The notes below the pieces were generated by a model. That model saw nothing but the letters and a program-made list of their open reading frames with translations. It was not told the origin of the DNA and did no database searches. Of a stretch of 64,000 bases of DNA, positions 1 to 8,528 are shown piece by piece. A program made the position numbers and the translations under genes. Position 1 is the stretch's first letter. Every line of letters begins with the position of its first letter. Origin of the DNA: an uncultured Fodinibius sp. (GTDB taxonomy: Bacteria; Bacteroidota; Rhodothermia; Balneolales; Balneolaceae); assembly GCA_913056235.1 (NCBI GenBank), contig CAJXMW010000001.1, forward strand, positions 1,426,001 through 1,490,000. Reading direction: 5' to 3'.

Positions 1-207
1 ATGTCTATTTTCGAGGGACGGAATCGGCTGGTCCGGCGAATGGTAGAATATTTTGGAACCGAAGTGAGCAAGCTGAAACGCATCGAGTACGCCGGCCTAA
101 CGCTCGATGATGTGCGGATGGGGCGCTGGCGCTATCTCAAAGAGGGTGAAATAAATGCGCTTCGCAAAATGGTAAAACTCGACACGCTGGACTTCAATAA
201 AAATTAA
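1..207 (+). CDS. 23S rRNA pseudouridine synthase, RluB/RsuA family (3' end only)
   Basis: Only the last 68 codons lie in the window; the ATG at base 1 is probably internal, because family members are about 230-300 residues. The visible part begins EGRNRLVRRM, the conserved block of RsuA/RluB/RluE/RluF enzymes (consensus EGRNRQVRRM), followed by the usual LKR and GRWRYL segments of the C-terminal half. These enzymes isomerise a uridine in 23S (or 16S) rRNA to pseudouridine in the cytoplasm. The catalytic Asp and the N-terminal S4 domain would lie upstream of the window, so which rRNA and which site cannot be decided here. Confidence 0.85.
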   Translation: MSIFEGRNRLVRRMVEYFGTEVSKLKRIEYAGLTLDDVRMGRWRYLKEGEINALRKMVKLDTLDFNKN

Positions 208-216
208 AAGATTAGT

Positions 217-268
217 GTGTCCTTCTGAATTCACTTAGATCTATACGTGTAAGTTTCAGGATCTACAC
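217..268. repeat. Degenerate inverted repeat, possible REP-like element
   Basis: The outer tetramers are GTGT at 217 and ACAC at 265. The inner arms, CTTCTGAATTCACTT and AAGTTTCAGGATCT, pair only imperfectly. The right arm carries the TTCAGGATCT word that recurs in the element near 28,490. It lies in the 98-nt gap behind the pseudouridine synthase gene, so it may also serve as its terminator, although there is no T-run. The family assignment is by eye. Confidence 0.3.
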
Positions 269-305
269 AGCGTAAATAAATTCTATTGAAATTGTTCCTA
301 GTCTT

Positions 306-1181
306 ATGACGTACAGTAACATTATCAAAACTTCTGGTTCGGTTTCATCTACTGAAGACTTGGCTATTTATTATGATCTGTACGAGCCTTCTGGCCACTC
401 CCACAGGCAGTTTCCACTTATTATTTTTCTGCATGGATTTAAAGGATTCAAAGACTGGGGCGCTTTTCCGGATGCCTGTGCGGAGCTCAGCACAAAAGGA
501 TTTGCTGTGTTGGCAATGAACTTTTCGCTGAATGGCGTAGGTGAAAGCATGACCGAGTTTGATCAGCTGGATCTGTTTGCTCGAGAAACGCTGAGCCAGG
601 ATTTGGACGATGTGGGAACTGTTATTCAAGCGCTGAAAAGCGGTAAAATTGAAACTGACAGCGCCGAAATAGATACCGATGCCATAGGCTTGATTGGACA
701 CTCTCGCGGCGGTCATACAGCTGTTTCCGCAGCTGCAGAATATGATGAGGTAGCCTGCTTGGTTACATGGTCGGCGGTTGCAGACTACAACGCCCACTGG
801 AGCGACCAAATGATTGCAGACTGGAAAGAGAAGGGCGTCACAGATATTAAAAATGGCCGTACGGGACAGATTATGCCTGTCAAGGATGTGGTCTATAAAG
901 ATGCACAAGAAAATGCCGACCGTTTAATGGCGGTCAAGCGCGTCCGGGAGCTGTCAATTCCGGCCCTTTTTGTGCATTCAAAAGGCGACCAGGGAGTATC
1001 CTATGGTGATGCCGAAAAGCTCTACCGAAATTGTGGTTCTTCTGAGAAAGAAATCAAGCTGCTGCCAGATTCTGGACATACGTTCGGAACGGCTCATCCG
1101 TTTGAAGATGAGGAATTTCCTGAAGCCTTTCAGCAGGTGTTTGATAAGACATCTGCGTGGTTTGAAGATCACCTGCAATAA
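306..1181 (+). CDS. Alpha/beta hydrolase (dienelactone hydrolase-like)
   Basis: A 291-residue cytoplasmic protein with no signal peptide or membrane segment. The alpha/beta-hydrolase fold is shown by the early LIIFLHGFKGFKDW strand-turn (oxyanion HG), the nucleophile elbow GHSRGG with Ser133, a likely acid Asp228 in HSKGDQG and a likely base His258 in DSGHTFG. This order and spacing fit the family's catalytic triad. It resembles acyl-peptidase/dienelactone-hydrolase-type esterases; the substrate cannot be inferred. The start is the first ATG after a 98-nt gap, and the next gene begins 30 nt downstream, so the two may be co-transcribed. Confidence 0.8.
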   Translation: MTYSNIIKTSGSVSSTEDLAIYYDLYEPSGHSHRQFPLIIFLHGFKGFKDWGAFPDACAELSTKGFAVLAMNFSLNGVGESMTEFDQLDLFARETLSQDLDDVGTVIQALKSGKIETDSAEIDTDAIGLIGHSRGGHTAVSAAAEYDEVACLVTWSAVADYNAHWSDQMIADWKEKGVTDIKNGRTGQIMPVKDVVYKDAQENADRLMAVKRVRELSIPALFVHSKGDQGVSYGDAEKLYRNCGSSEKEIKLLPDSGHTFGTAHPFEDEEFPEAFQQVFDKTSAWFEDHLQ

Positions 1182-1211
1182 CACGAGTATCTTGGCAGTT
1201 ACCAGAATATA

Positions 1212-2378
1212 ATGACCGTAAAATCCTTTCGACATATTTTTGCCCTGTTGCTCTTGCTGTTGATGGCAGTTCCTTCACAAGCGCAGGTGCCAGAGCTTAT
1301 CAACAATCCCCAATTTCGGCCGGATGCCAAAGCTGCCGTTGATTCCATTTATAATTTTAATTTTGCGGGTGCCGATAAGGTGATGGCGCCGTGGAAAAAC
1401 CGGTATCCCAATCATCCGTTGTGGCAGCTGTTGGACGGCATGAAGTTTTGGTGGAAGGTACTATCAGATTTGGAAGATACCTCTCACGATGAGCGCTTTT
1501 ACACGTTGATGAAAAAGGCTGATTACCGGGCGGGCAAGCTGTTGCACCGACAACCCAACCATGCCGATGCCCTGCTGATTCGTGCCATTGCTAACGGTTA
1601 CCTGGCGCGTCAATATGCCAATAGAAGTGAGTGGGTAACCAGCGTGAACTATGGGCGCAAAGCGATGAATGCTCATCAAAATCTTTCCCAGCAACAGCCC
1701 GGGCTCGAGGACCTAAAGCTGGCTGAAGGGCTGAAATTGTATTATTCGGCCTACCTTCCCGAAGCGTATCCTATCGTTAAAACCATTTCGTGGGCTTTGC
1801 CTGATGGTGATAAGAAAGAGGGGCTTGCCCTCATCCACCAGGCTTCGCGACAAGCCGTCTTTGCCAGCGCTGAAGCAACCTATTTTTTGGGGAACATCAA
1901 CTACAATTATGAGGATAACTATGCAGAAGCAGTAGAGAGTTTTGAGAGACTTTACGAGCAATATCCCCGTAATAACTACTATGCTCGCATTTTAGCCAAA
2001 AGCTACTATAAGCTGCATGAATACGGCAAAGGGTTGGCCTATATCAACAAAACCTTAAAAAAATGGGAGCAGCAGAATCTTCCTCATCAACGGGTGATGA
2101 AAGAAGAGTTGCTGACTTGGAAAGGTCGCATCTTAGAGCAAAAAGGATACCAGCAAGAGGCGCTGGAATGTTATCAAAAAGCATTTGCGGCGGGGAATGA
2201 GTTACCCAACCCCGATCAGCGATCGTTTTTTGTGGTCTCGGGATACCTGGCAGGTAAGATCCTCTACGATCACGAGAGATTCGACGAAGCGAAATCTTAT
2301 TTAAAAAAGGTAGTTGGGACAAAGGCCGAATCCGAGTACCGGGAACGTGCCCGCAACTTGCTGTCGAAAGTGCGGTAG
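1212..2378 (+). CDS. Secreted tetratricopeptide-repeat protein
   Basis: The protein has 388 residues, beginning with a Sec signal peptide (KSFRHIF, then an L-rich stretch, cleavage near SQAQ at about residue 25). The rest is helical. TPR-like pairs can be seen in the second half: ATYFLGNINYNYEDNYAEAV, YARILAKSYYKLHEYGKGL, LTWKGRILEQKGYQQEAL and GKILYDHERFDEAKSYL, each with the small-residue and aromatic spacing of TPRs. It is likely periplasmic and involved in protein-protein contacts. The function is unknown. It converges with the next gene, leaving only 3 nt between the stop codons. Confidence 0.7.
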   Translation: MTVKSFRHIFALLLLLLMAVPSQAQVPELINNPQFRPDAKAAVDSIYNFNFAGADKVMAPWKNRYPNHPLWQLLDGMKFWWKVLSDLEDTSHDERFYTLMKKADYRAGKLLHRQPNHADALLIRAIANGYLARQYANRSEWVTSVNYGRKAMNAHQNLSQQQPGLEDLKLAEGLKLYYSAYLPEAYPIVKTISWALPDGDKKEGLALIHQASRQAVFASAEATYFLGNINYNYEDNYAEAVESFERLYEQYPRNNYYARILAKSYYKLHEYGKGLAYINKTLKKWEQQNLPHQRVMKEELLTWKGRILEQKGYQQEALECYQKAFAAGNELPNPDQRSFFVVSGYLAGKILYDHERFDEAKSYLKKVVGTKAESEYRERARNLLSKVR

Positions 2379-2381
2379 TTT

Positions 2382-3056
2382 TTAGTTACGATTGCGGTTC
2401 ATCATTTGCTTCATCATACCACTCATATCGTTGTATCCTCGGGGAATCGTAAACAGCTCCGAGCCCAATGACTTCTCTTCAATTCTTGTGGCTCGCATCT
2501 GCACAGTCTGCTTATTGCCTTTAAGTTCGATAACTTCGAGAGGCATAGCACCGCCGGCCATAATCTCTTTGGCCCATTGTGGCGTGTTGCGTTGGGCCAT
2601 GGGACTTTGCGGCATCATAAAATTACCCATGCCTTTTGCCATGCAGGTTTCCATCAGGCCGTCTTCAGTTTTAATTTTCCACACTTCACAACTCTTGCCT
2701 GCAATAGTTTTCATATTGCCTGTTTTGGTAACATCAGGCTTATTCTCCAAGTCAACAGATTTCATATCGTCATACTTCTTATCCATATCCATCGTGATAA
2801 AACCTTTCATAGAATCGAGAATAAAGGTCATTTTAGACTCTTTGGCCAACAGCAGCATCGCCCCTTTTTCCATGCCGGCTCCAAACTCCATACGTACCTT
2901 ATCATCTTTGATCATATACGGCATTTCGCCCATTCCTTGCGCAGACATCTCGGGAATTTGGTAGTAAATGATGCCTTCAAAATTTTGGGCAGTGGAAAGC
3001 AATGGAAGCATCCAGAGCGCGCAAATCCCAAGTAACAGTTTCGGTATTTTTCGCAT
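2382..3056 (-). CDS. DUF4412 domain-containing secreted protein
   Basis: The 224-residue protein carries a clear Sec signal peptide ending near STAQ (about residue 23). The mature part starts FEGIIYYQI and contains the Met-rich GEMPYMIKDDKVRMEF and MKTIAGKSCEVWKI segments typical of DUF4412 proteins of Bacteroidota, which are predicted periplasmic or outer-membrane-associated beta proteins. The C-terminus (NDMSGMMKQMMNRN) is Met-rich. No biochemical function is known to me for the family. The gene is transcribed alone, facing the TPR gene. Confidence 0.7.
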   Translation of the reverse strand: MRKIPKLLLGICALWMLPLLSTAQNFEGIIYYQIPEMSAQGMGEMPYMIKDDKVRMEFGAGMEKGAMLLLAKESKMTFILDSMKGFITMDMDKKYDDMKSVDLENKPDVTKTGNMKTIAGKSCEVWKIKTEDGLMETCMAKGMGNFMMPQSPMAQRNTPQWAKEIMAGGAMPLEVIELKGNKQTVQMRATRIEEKSLGSELFTIPRGYNDMSGMMKQMMNRNRN

Positions 3057-3197
3057 GATTCTCTTGTTTTATCATATTGATTGTTAGTAATGTATATTAG
3101 CTAATCGCTTTTTATAAAGCTAGAGAAAGTTTGACGCTTGAAATCTGCGATCAAAACCTCTACCTATCGAATCAAGATTGTAATTAAAACGAGAGAT

Positions 3198-3686
3198 ATG
3201 TTACTAGGACTTATTTCCGATTCCCACGACCATGTGCCGCATATTGAGCAAGCCGTGAATATTTTCAAGCAGCGAAAGGTGGAGGTAGTGCTCCACGCGG
3301 GTGATTTTTGCAGTCCATTTACCGTGCCTCCGTTTGAAGGACTCTCGCTGAAGGGCGTCTTTGGCAATAACGACGGGGATCATTATCTGCTGTTACAAAA
3401 ATTTGATGCTATTGAAGCAGATCATTTGGGTACGTTTGGCGCTCTCGAAATTGATGGACGTAGAATTGCCTTATATCACGGAACAGATGCGCCTGTCACA
3501 GCTGCGCTGGAGCAGTGCGGAAATTATGATGTAGTAATATCAGGCCATACTCACGAGAGAAAAGTTGAGATGATAGGCAGCACGTTGGCAATCAATCCCG
3601 GTATGGCACACGGGTTTGGTGATGAAGCAACCGTAGCGCTGCTGGATACCGAGGAGTTGGATGTAGAATTTGTATCCCTTGATTAA
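3198..3686 (+). CDS. YfcE/MJ0936-family metallophosphoesterase
   Basis: A 162-residue calcineurin-like phosphoesterase. All the metal-binding motifs are present in order: D8-S-H10 (ISDSHD), HAGDF, FGNNDGD, YHGTD and SGHTHER. YfcE-type enzymes hydrolyse small phosphodiesters or cyclic nucleotides in the cytoplasm; the natural substrate is unsettled. The start was placed at the ATG just before LLGLISDSH, because the 20 residues encoded upstream from a TTG are Lys/Thr-rich and do not belong to the fold, and 162 residues is the usual length. Confidence 0.85.
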   Translation: MLLGLISDSHDHVPHIEQAVNIFKQRKVEVVLHAGDFCSPFTVPPFEGLSLKGVFGNNDGDHYLLLQKFDAIEADHLGTFGALEIDGRRIALYHGTDAPVTAALEQCGNYDVVISGHTHERKVEMIGSTLAINPGMAHGFGDEATVALLDTEELDVEFVSLD

Positions 3687-3688
3687 AA

Positions 3689-3727
3689 TGCGCATCGTGC
3701 ACACTTATATATGATACACGATACGCA
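3689..3727. terminator. Bidirectional hairpin between convergent genes
   Basis: Arms TGCGCATCGTG (3689-3699) and CACGATACGCA (3717-3727) pair with one T/C mismatch (wobble-compatible). The hairpin sits in the 64-nt gap between the stop of the phosphoesterase and the stop of isocitrate dehydrogenase. A run AAAA precedes it and CTTTT follows shortly after, so it could act in both directions. Confidence 0.55.
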
Positions 3728-3750
3728 AAGCTTTTAGGTCTATTTACTAC

Positions 3751-4755
3751 CTACCGATTAAGATTTTTACAGACGGCTTCGGTAAAAGTAGTGGTAGATC
3801 CTTGGCCGCCAATATCGGGCGTGCACACCGTTTTGTCTTCTAACGTGTAATATACGGCTTGACGGATGCGCTCGGCCAGACTATGTTCATCAAGATGCTC
3901 GAGCAGCATCAATGCTGAAAGTAAAAAGGCGATGGGATTCGCTTTGTTTTCACCAGCAATATCAGGCGCAGAACCATGAACAGCCTCAAACATCGCGGCA
4001 TCATCACCAATGTTAGCAGCGCCTGTAAGACCAAGTCCGCCCACTAATCCGGAAGCAAGATCAGAAAGAATATCGCCAAAGAGATTGGTTGTTACGATCA
4101 CGTCAAATTGCTCGGGACGCATCACCATCTGCATGGCCATGTTATCTACAATAATATCTTCATACTCGATATCGGGATAATCCTTGGCCACTTCTTCGCC
4201 CACTTCCATGAAGAGACCACAGGTAAATTTCAGGATATTGGCTTTATGGACCAGCGTTACTTTATCGCGATTTTTCTTTTTGGCGTATTCAAAAGCAGCT
4301 CGAATCACTTTTTCACTGGCGTCGCGGGTTACCACGGCAATACTTTCGGCGTGGCTGTCTTCTTTAACCCATTGCTCTTTGCCGATATATAGCCCCTCGG
4401 TATTTTCACGAAACATGACAAGATCTACATTGTCGAAACGGCTCTGGATGTGAGGCAGGGTTTTGGCCGGACGAATGTTGCTGTACAAGTCAAACTTTTT
4501 ACGCATGGCAACGTTTACCGAACGGAATCCGGCGCCTACAGGGGTCGTCAGAGGCCCCTTGAGTGCAATGCGGTAATTATCGATGGCTTCCAGCGTTTCA
4601 TCGGGCAGGGGATCACCGAGCTCTTCCTGGGCTGCCAAACCAGCCGTGCATTTAATCCAGTTGATATTCGCTCCTGCTTCATCGAGAATAGTAGTGATAG
4701 ATTCAGTAATTTCGGGGCCTATGCCGTCGCCGGGAATCAATACAATATCGTGCAT
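3751..4755 (-). CDS. NAD-dependent isocitrate dehydrogenase
   Basis: The 334-residue short form of the isocitrate/isopropylmalate dehydrogenase family oxidatively decarboxylates isocitrate to 2-oxoglutarate in the TCA cycle. Visible motifs: IPGDGIGPEI at the N-terminus, FRSVNVAMRKKFDLYSNIRP (the Ser and Asn before the Arg are isocitrate-type; isopropylmalate enzymes have a Glu/Leu pattern there), FRENTEGLY, VHKANILKF, SDLASGLVGGLG and AVHGSAPDIAG near the NAD site, which lacks the residues typical of NADP enzymes. The start was set at the ATG of MHDIVLIPGDG; a TTG 39 nt upstream adds residues unlike the family. It is monocistronic, converging on the phosphoesterase. Confidence 0.85.
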   Translation of the reverse strand: MHDIVLIPGDGIGPEITESITTILDEAGANINWIKCTAGLAAQEELGDPLPDETLEAIDNYRIALKGPLTTPVGAGFRSVNVAMRKKFDLYSNIRPAKTLPHIQSRFDNVDLVMFRENTEGLYIGKEQWVKEDSHAESIAVVTRDASEKVIRAAFEYAKKKNRDKVTLVHKANILKFTCGLFMEVGEEVAKDYPDIEYEDIIVDNMAMQMVMRPEQFDVIVTTNLFGDILSDLASGLVGGLGLTGAANIGDDAAMFEAVHGSAPDIAGENKANPIAFLLSALMLLEHLDEHSLAERIRQAVYYTLEDKTVCTPDIGGQGSTTTFTEAVCKNLNR

Positions 4756-4866
4756 GAGTAAAAAGTTTTGTGTCTCAGGATTTAATTGCCTCAAATTTCA
4801 ATAGTCGGCAAAGATACAAAGAATAGTACTTTATATCACAAGAAGACTGCGGTAGATAATTTTCTG

Positions 4867-5859
4867 TTAATCTGAGCTGATCTGGAGCACCGCCGAACCT
4901 TCAAAATTACTAGCACGAAGGTCGTCGAGCGCCTGGTTGGCTTGTTCCAGCGAATAGGTGGTAATATTGGATTTGACCGGCACCTTGGGTGCAATTTGCA
5001 TAAAGTCAATGCCATCTTGCCGAGTAAGGTTGGCAACGGATTCGATCGAGCGCTCTTCCCAGAGATCCTTGTATGGAAAGCTGGGGATGTCGCTCATGTG
5101 TATACCTGCACAGATAACCTGTCCGCCTTTTTTGATGGCTTTGAGCGACTGCGGTACCAATGGGCCGACGGGTGCAAATATGATGGCCGCATCCAGTTTT
5201 TCGGGAGGCAAGGTTTTGGATCCCCCGGCCCAAGTAGCACCGACTGAACGCGCAAATTCTTGTCCCTCCTCATCACCGGGACGAGTAAAGGCATAAACTT
5301 CTTTTCCCTGATGCACGGCTACCTGTGAGATGATATGAGCTGCAGAACCAAATCCGTAAAATCCAAGGTTCTGGGCGTCGCCCGTCTTGCGTAGCGAGCG
5401 GTAGCCAATCAATCCGGCGCAGAGCAGGGGTGCGGCTTGTAGCGCGGGATAGTCTTTGGGAATAGGAAAGCAGAAATGGGCATTAGCAACAGTATATTCA
5501 GCAAAGCCCCCGTTAATATTGTAGCCGGTAAACTGCGCATTATCGCACAGGTTTTCTTGACCCGAACGGCAAAATTCACATTCGCCACAGGTGTATCCCA
5601 GCCAAGGGACGCCCACTTTGTCGCCTGGTTCAAAGTCAGTAACCGAAGTGCCCACTTCTTGGACGGTGCCCACAATTTGATGTCCCAGCACCAGCGGCAG
5701 GTTCGGCTCCTCGAGCTCACCGTCTATAATGTGCAGGTCAGTGCGACAGATGCCGCAGGTTTCCACTTTGAGAAGGAGCTGATGGTCGGACGGTTCGGGA
5801 ACAGGAAGGTTGCGAAGTTCGAGTGGTTTGCCAACGGTATGTAGAATCATTGCTTTCAT
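4867..5859 (-). CDS. Zinc-dependent alcohol dehydrogenase family protein
   Basis: A 330-residue MDR-superfamily enzyme. The catalytic zinc motif CGICRTDLHII and LVLGHQIVG come first, then the structural-zinc lobe with four Cys (CGECEFCRSGQENLC), then the Rossmann domain (LGFYGFGSAAHII). It oxidises alcohols or reduces aldehydes with NAD(P). The sequence resembles the AdhA/AdhP-like branch with a C-terminal QANQALDDLRA segment. The start was placed at the ATG of MKAMILH rather than a TTG three codons earlier. It follows the DoxX gene on the same strand after 5 nt, so the two are probably one operon, perhaps for redox stress. Confidence 0.85.
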   Translation of the reverse strand: MKAMILHTVGKPLELRNLPVPEPSDHQLLLKVETCGICRTDLHIIDGELEEPNLPLVLGHQIVGTVQEVGTSVTDFEPGDKVGVPWLGYTCGECEFCRSGQENLCDNAQFTGYNINGGFAEYTVANAHFCFPIPKDYPALQAAPLLCAGLIGYRSLRKTGDAQNLGFYGFGSAAHIISQVAVHQGKEVYAFTRPGDEEGQEFARSVGATWAGGSKTLPPEKLDAAIIFAPVGPLVPQSLKAIKKGGQVICAGIHMSDIPSFPYKDLWEERSIESVANLTRQDGIDFMQIAPKVPVKSNITTYSLEQANQALDDLRASNFEGSAVLQISSD

Positions 5860-5864
5860 AATGC

Positions 5865-6299
5865 TCAATACCGCCGTCGTCTTTTCTTTTCAAGTTTGTG
5901 ATCCAGGCTGTATTTCCCGGTTCCAATAAATAAAAGGCTCACAAATACGATGGCAATTTCAATGCTGTGAGAATAGCTGGCAAAGCCGTCACCTGCTCCC
6001 AGGTGCTTTGCTGTAGCAACCAGCATTACGCAAAGTAATAAGACTACGCTTGGCGTAAAGAATAGGCCCAAGAGTAGAAAAATGCCTCCGAAAAATTCTG
6101 CTACTCCGGCCATAAAACCAAAAAACATGGGAGCAAAATCAATGCCCACATATTGCATTGCTGTTCCAATTTCTACCCAGGTGTCAGGTCCTCCAAACAT
6201 TTTGGGATACCCATGCAGTATAAACATAATTCCCAAGCCGATGCGTAAAATTAACAATCCAATGTTGCGATATTCACCGCTGTTCCGCGATCTAGCCAT
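5865..6299 (-). CDS. DoxX family membrane protein
   Basis: 144 residues with four hydrophobic helices: GLLILRIGLGIMFILHGYPK, APMFFGFMAGVAEFFGGIFLLLG, FTPSVVLLLCVMLVATAK and SIEIAIVFVSLLFIG. The LRxxxGxxFxxHGxxK start and the AxxEFxGGxxLxxG middle are DoxX hallmarks. DoxX-type proteins are small inner-membrane proteins linked to thiosulfate:quinone oxidoreduction in archaea and to redox balance in mycobacteria; the role here is unknown. The C-terminus is strongly basic (KKRRRRY). It lies immediately upstream of the alcohol dehydrogenase and 7 nt behind the PQQ-type dehydrogenase gene, on the same strand. Confidence 0.85.
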   Translation of the reverse strand: MARSRNSGEYRNIGLLILRIGLGIMFILHGYPKMFGGPDTWVEIGTAMQYVGIDFAPMFFGFMAGVAEFFGGIFLLLGLFFTPSVVLLLCVMLVATAKHLGAGDGFASYSHSIEIAIVFVSLLFIGTGKYSLDHKLEKKRRRRY

Positions 6300-6306
6300 C
6301 AACTAA

Positions 6307-7464
6307 TTAATTTTCATTTTTATAAGTAATGCGATAGATGGTGCCGTTGTGGTCGTCCGAAATCAGTACCGATCCGTCGGGAAGCTGCAACAGATCAACG
6401 GGTCGTCCCCACACCGAGCCATTTTCCTGCAGCCAGCCGTGGACAAAGGGTTCGTACGAAGTAGCTTCGCCGTTGCTCAGTGTAACCTTTGTTATTCGAT
6501 ACCCGATTTTTTCACTACGGTTCCAGCTGCCGTGTTCGGCAATAAGAATTTGATTCTTAAAGCTGTCAGGAAACATATCGCCGGTGTAGAAAATCATACC
6601 CAATGGTGCTACATGCGGCCCCAGTTCCTGGGCAGGCGACCGAAAATTCCGGTTCATGCTTTTCCCTGCATCCCCAAACTCAGGATCCCAGATATTGCTC
6701 CCATGCTTGTAGGGATAGCCAAAATGTTGCCCTGCCTCTGTTACATGATTCAGTTCACAGGGCGGACGGTTGTCGCCCAGCCAGTCGCGCCCGTTGTCGG
6801 TAAACCAGAGGTCGCCGGTTTGGGGATCCCAGTCAAAGCCCACCGAGTTGCGTACGCCATGGGCTACAATCTCGCGTCCGGTTCCATCGGGATTAATGCG
6901 CGTAATGCTGGCATAAATATCATCATCGGGATCACAAATGTTACAGGGTGCCCCTACGGGAATATACAGCTTTCCATCTGGGCCGAAAGCAATGAATTTC
7001 CATCCGTGATGCCCGTCGGTGGGATAGCTTTCGGCAACGACCGTTGGCTCCGGGGGATTTTGCAGGTTATTATCAATATTGTCGAATCGCAGAATTTTGC
7101 TAACCGCTCCAACATACAGCGAGCCGTTGCGATAGGCGATACCGCTCGGCATCCGCAGGCCTTCGGCAATGGTGTGTACTTGGTCGGCCTTATAGTTGCC
7201 ATTATTGTCGACGATGGCGTAAACAGTACCTTTATCTCGGCTGCCGGCATAAACAATTCCATTTTCACCCAGCGCCAATTGTCGGGCATTGGGGACATCA
7301 CTGGCATATACTTCGGCTTTGAACCCTTTAGGCAACTGCAATTTTTCAAGGGTTTCCTGGGCGTTGGATTGGGAGGAATTACATCCCATTAAACAGACAA
7401 ATAGAAACAGCAACATGAGCTGCTCCCAACCGGATGGAAACCTAGTCGTCGAGGTATTCTGCAT
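6307..7464 (-). CDS. PQQ-type sugar dehydrogenase (sorbosone/glucose dehydrogenase-like) lipoprotein
   Basis: The 385-residue protein begins with a lipoprotein signal (FLFVCLMGC, lipobox Cys near residue 31). The body is a six-bladed beta-propeller of the GSDH/sorbosone-dehydrogenase family: LPKGFKAEVYASDVPNAR, GLRMPSGIAYR, DGHHGWKFIAFGPDGKLYI, GVRNSVGFDWDPQTGDLWFTDNGRDWLG and DLLQLPDGSVLISDDHNGTIYRI. Such enzymes oxidise sugars or sugar alcohols in the periplasm with PQQ and pass electrons to the respiratory chain; cofactor and substrate are not proven. The ATG giving the lipoprotein signal was chosen; the 54 codons upstream lack any signal character. It heads a three-gene run with doxX and adh. 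Confidence 0.8.
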   Translation of the reverse strand: MQNTSTTRFPSGWEQLMLLFLFVCLMGCNSSQSNAQETLEKLQLPKGFKAEVYASDVPNARQLALGENGIVYAGSRDKGTVYAIVDNNGNYKADQVHTIAEGLRMPSGIAYRNGSLYVGAVSKILRFDNIDNNLQNPPEPTVVAESYPTDGHHGWKFIAFGPDGKLYIPVGAPCNICDPDDDIYASITRINPDGTGREIVAHGVRNSVGFDWDPQTGDLWFTDNGRDWLGDNRPPCELNHVTEAGQHFGYPYKHGSNIWDPEFGDAGKSMNRNFRSPAQELGPHVAPLGMIFYTGDMFPDSFKNQILIAEHGSWNRSEKIGYRITKVTLSNGEATSYEPFVHGWLQENGSVWGRPVDLLQLPDGSVLISDDHNGTIYRITYKNEN

Positions 7465-7594
7465 ACAGTAGTAAGTGAAGTATTTATCGCTGAAGCTGTG
7501 ATTGCCTAGAGCAATTATACAATGCTTTGTTATTAATATCGAACGGCAGGCCCGGTTTGTTGTTAAAATAGTGTAAATTCGAAAGAAGTTGTGG

Positions 7595-8152
7595 ATGATA
7601 GCACCAGCATTGGTCTGGTTCCGCAATAATTTTCGACTGCATGAAAATGAAGTGCTTCAAAGGGCGGCTAAATTTGAGCAGGTTATTCCGGTATATATTT
7701 TTGATGACCGGGAGTTTTCAGAGACTTCATTCGGCTTTACTAAAACCGGATCGCATCGCACGCAATTTCTCTTAGAGACAGTACAGAATTTGTACCAGAA
7801 TCTAGGTGCTATTGGCTCAGATTTGATTCTACGCCAGGGTCAGCCCCAAGAGATATTGAACAAGCTCGTTAGTCATCATCAGGTGGATACGATTTTTGCC
7901 TCCAAAGAGGTTACTTCAGGAGAAGTTGCGACCGAAAAGGGGTTTCGGGAGAATACAAATGCTAACCTGGATTTGGTCTGGAAGCGCACGCTTTTTCATC
8001 GGGATGATATTCCATATGAGCCCAGCAGCATTCCTAACGTGTTTACCAACTTCCGCAAGCAGTGCGAGGAGAAAAGTAAAGTGCAGGAGTGTGTAGCTGC
8101 TCCGCAATCGCTGCCGTTACCCGAGATTAATGAGGTGGGTAAAATTTGGTAA
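7595..8152 (+). pseudogene. Truncated cryptochrome-DASH / photolyase, N-terminal domain only
   Basis: The 185 residues match the N-terminal antenna-binding Rossmann domain of DASH-type cryptochrome/photolyases: ALVWFRNNFRLHENE, VIPVYIFDDREF, GSHRTQFLLETVQNL and the DASH-typical SIPNVFTNFRKQCE, ending at LPLPEINEVGKIW. Family members are 430-500 residues and repair cyclobutane dimers in single-stranded DNA using a C-terminal FAD domain, which is absent here. No FAD-domain motif was seen in any frame of the following 370 nt, so it is very likely a dead gene. The first ATG was chosen over the TTG two codons earlier. Confidence 0.75.
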
Positions 8153-8297
8153 GCCAACAGTACGGTAGCGACGAGATTATTGGTCCATTTTAGACGGCAC
8201 GAGATTATGACGAGAACAGAGACTGGTGGCAATGGATGGATCCGGTTCGAGAAGCCGCCTGCGAATTATCCTTGAACAGGAGGTCCAAATAGGACAA
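8149..8297 (+). pseudogene. Decayed coding remnant, family not recognised
   Basis: One frame reads VSQQYGSDEIIGPF, a TAG at 8191, then TARDYDENRDWWQW, MDPVREAACELSLNRRSK and a stop. The composition is protein-like (aromatic and acidic rich) on both sides of the stop, suggesting an old gene end. It does not look like the photolyase FAD domain. The rest of the gap up to 8528 shows no open frame and no hairpin with a T-run. Confidence 0.25.
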
Positions 8298-8528
8298 AAT
8301 GGCAGCCGGTTAATCTTGACAAGGTCAATGGCACGATGAGGTTAAGGCTGAAAGGGTGAGAAGATGAGTGATCGTAATGAATGGTGATTATAATTTATTG
8401 TAAAAAATGGGAACCGTTTCAAGTACTTATGGTTAAATCAAGTGAAAGCGAATTGGTCACTTATCAGCGACTGTAGCACTGGTAAGAGCCGATCGTATAC
8501 TGAACGAAAGGAATAAATAGAGGAACCC

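Noticed and set aside
6349-7392. Long plus-strand open frame (347 codons) opposite the PQQ-type dehydrogenase
   Set aside because: It is the antisense of a well-supported gene; its translation shows no domain, and it follows from codon bias of the true gene.
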